Positions 33,008 to 34,390 of a stretch of 34,390 nt of DNA are shown here, one piece after another. A program made the position numbers and the translations under genes. Each line of letters begins with the position of its first letter. The stretch's first letter is position 1. The notes under the pieces are model-generated. The model made no database searches. It worked only from the letters and a program-made list of their open reading frames with translations, and was not told where the DNA came from. The stretch comes from Mizugakiibacter sp. (GTDB lineage Bacteria; Pseudomonadota; Gammaproteobacteria; Xanthomonadales; Rhodanobacteraceae): NCBI GenBank assembly GCA_003233305.1, contig QILI01000030.1, forward strand, positions 1-34,390, in the 5' to 3' direction.

Positions 33008-34228
33008 TCAGTGCTTCTCGAACCAGCGCAGCACGGTGTCTTTCATGCGTAGCCACAGACCTCCGCGTGGAGCGGCCTGTAGGCTGATCAACGGGACGTT
33101 CTGCAGCAGCTTACCGTTGAGCCGTATTTTGACCCGGCCAATGGTCTGGCCCTTGGTGACAGGCGCCTGCAGGCTGGCGGGTAGTTGCATACTGGCCTGA
33201 AGCTGCGAGTAGCGGCCCTTGGGTACGGTGACGTACAGCGCCTGGGCCGGACCGACCTGGATGGTGCCCGGTGAGCCGAACCACACCCGTACTTTGGCCA
33301 GGCTGGCAGCGGCGGGGTAAAGCTTGCGGGTGGTGTGAAAACGGAACCCCCAGTCAAGCAGACTTTCTGCCACCTGGCCGAGATGGCGGTAGCCCTGGGC
33401 GGTGCTGGGTGGGCCGGGGTTGACGCCGAGAATCACGGCGATCAGCCGCGTACCGTTACGCTTTGCGGTGGCCACCAGGTTGTAGCCAGCTTCCTGGGTC
33501 CAGCCGGTTTTCAGCCCGTCGGCGCTGGCATCGATCCACAGCAACTTGTTGTAATTGGCCTGAGTGATTTTGTTATAGGTGAAACTTTTTTCCGAGGCGT
33601 ATTGCAAAACCTGAGGAAACTCACTGATCATATGATCGGTGAGAGTGGCGAGATCCTGTGCGGATACATACAGGCCCTTGGCCGGCAAGCCACTCACCCC
33701 GGTGAAGTGACTGTTGCTCATGCCCAAGCGTTTGGCGTAGGCATTCATCAGCGAGACGAATGCGTTGGTCGAGCCAGCCACCCCCTCGGCCACTGTAACG
33801 GCCGCGTCGTTGCCCGAGGGCACCAGAATGCCCTGGATCAGGTTACCTACCGAAACTGTGGTGCCTTCCTTGAGGAACATCCGCGAACCGCTGGCTCTCC
33901 AGGCCTTCTCGCTGACCGGCAGCATAGTGTTTAGATGCATCTGCCCGGAGCGAATCTCTTGCAGCAGGATGTACAGGGTCATCAGCTTGGTAGTACTGGC
34001 TGGTGGCCAATGCGCATCAGCATTTTTTTGTGCCAGTACCTGGCCGCTCTGCACATCGATCAGGTAATACGCCTTGGCACCCAGGCTCGGCACGGCCGGC
34101 AGCGGTGGGGCCGGCAGAAGCTTCGGCAGCGGTACTACAGCGTTGGACGCAGCCAGGACATTGGGCGCCGATAGCAAAAAGGTAAGTAGGGCGAGCGAAA
34201 CGATACGGACAAACGATTTCAGGGACAT
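33008..34228 (-). CDS. dacA: D-alanyl-D-alanine carboxypeptidase (PBP5/6, DacA type)
   Basis: A low-molecular-weight penicillin-binding protein that trims the terminal D-Ala from peptidoglycan pentapeptides. From ATG 34228 it has 406 residues, close to E. coli DacA. An upstream in-frame ATG at 34264 is possible, but the signal peptide (residues 1-27, LALLTFLLSAPNVLAAS) then begins late and a TAGAAT element lies just before it. Active-site motifs are Ser78-Thr-Thr-Lys81, Ser138-Gly-Asn140 and Lys240-Thr-Gly242. The beta-rich C-terminal domain ends in an amphipathic helix (LWLRMKDTVLRWFEKH) that should anchor it to the outer face of the inner membrane. The common downstream partners ybeD and lipB are absent. 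Confidence 0.94.
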   Translation of the reverse strand: MSLKSFVRIVSLALLTFLLSAPNVLAASNAVVPLPKLLPAPPLPAVPSLGAKAYYLIDVQSGQVLAQKNADAHWPPASTTKLMTLYILLQEIRSGQMHLNTMLPVSEKAWRASGSRMFLKEGTTVSVGNLIQGILVPSGNDAAVTVAEGVAGSTNAFVSLMNAYAKRLGMSNSHFTGVSGLPAKGLYVSAQDLATLTDHMISEFPQVLQYASEKSFTYNKITQANYNKLLWIDASADGLKTGWTQEAGYNLVATAKRNGTRLIAVILGVNPGPPSTAQGYRHLGQVAESLLDWGFRFHTTRKLYPAAASLAKVRVWFGSPGTIQVGPAQALYVTVPKGRYSQLQASMQLPASLQAPVTKGQTIGRVKIRLNGKLLQNVPLISLQAAPRGGLWLRMKDTVLRWFEKH

Positions 34229-34268
34229 GGGCACGGGGATTGGGGCGACAGAAACGCGCAACATAGCG

Positions 34269-34274
34269 ATTCTA
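34269..34274 (-). promoter_or_regulatory. Candidate -10 element of dacA
   Basis: TAGAAT on the minus strand matches the -10 consensus at 5 of 6 bases. No good -35 is seen 16-18 nt upstream. If used, transcription would start near 34262, which favours ATG 34228 over ATG 34264 as the dacA start. Confidence 0.35.
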
Positions 34275-34390
34275 CCCTGTGGAGTCCCTCTGTGCGGCAC
34301 CCGCACAGGGCACCACGCAAGCCGGGGTTCAGTTTGCGGTTGCGAAGCCAACGCGCCGATCAATCAGTCCGGTCCTTGCAAGGCCATTCG

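Noticed and set aside
33008-34363. Longer dacA start upstream of 34228
   Set aside because: It would place 45 residues before the signal peptide; the strong -10-like TAGAAT at 34269-34274 also argues for the later start.

Overview
The window is an ordinary chromosomal stretch of a Gram-negative bacterium, most likely a gammaproteobacterium. The support is the order comEC-exbB-exbD-msbA-lpxK, the order tig-clpP-clpX-lon-hup-tRNA(Val), tRNA genes that all encode their own CCA, lipid A genes, and two good sigma-54 promoter matches. The genus cannot be fixed from sequence alone. I see no prophage, insertion sequence, CRISPR array or rRNA gene.

Layout. (1) 1-5613, plus strand: the 3' part of comEC, then exbB, exbD, msbA and lpxK packed into a lipid A / envelope operon; exbD-msbA and msbA-lpxK overlap by 4 nt, and three of the starts are GTG. 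(2) 5614-8479: a structured leader and an MgtA-type P-type ATPase. (3) 8510-11536, minus strand: a CPA2 cation/proton antiporter and a 14-helix-type MFS exporter. (4) 11778-12379: a sigma-70 promoter and five tRNA genes (Pro, Arg, His, Lys, Leu). (5) 12430-19117: the protein quality-control cluster tig, clpP, clpX and lon (lon with a candidate sigma-32 promoter), then an HU gene, tRNA-Val and a terminator. (6) 19118-25527: a 513-nt gene-free leader region, then gltB and gltD, the two subunits of NADPH glutamate synthase. (7) 25452-26303, minus strand: an unrecognised exported protein whose gene overlaps the end of gltD tail to tail. (8) 26397-30455: a divergent sigma-54 module, with an AcoR-type activator facing an acetaldehyde-type dehydrogenase gene and a DUF779 gene. 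(9) 30544-32286, minus strand: glnK-amtB behind a sigma-54 promoter. (10) 32287-33007: a gene-poor gap with a hexamer repeat. (11) 33008-34228, minus strand: a DacA-type D-alanyl-D-alanine carboxypeptidase.

How the genes fit together. GltBD and GlnK-AmtB form a nitrogen-assimilation pair: ammonium is taken up by AmtB, gated by GlnK, and enters glutamate through the glutamine synthetase / glutamate synthase cycle. Tig, ClpXP and Lon act on nascent and damaged proteins. ExbBD, MsbA and LpxK concern envelope energisation and lipid A assembly and export.

The most interesting signals are regulatory. Two 17-bp palindromes sit 31 bp apart, centre to centre, between the activator and the aldehyde dehydrogenase gene, upstream of a clear -24/-12 promoter. 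A second -24/-12 promoter with nearly the same sequence precedes glnK. A folded leader precedes mgtA, and a long hairpin separates the aldehyde dehydrogenase and DUF779 genes. I found no convincing wholly new multi-gene system; the closest candidate is the sigma-54 / aldehyde dehydrogenase / DUF779 module.
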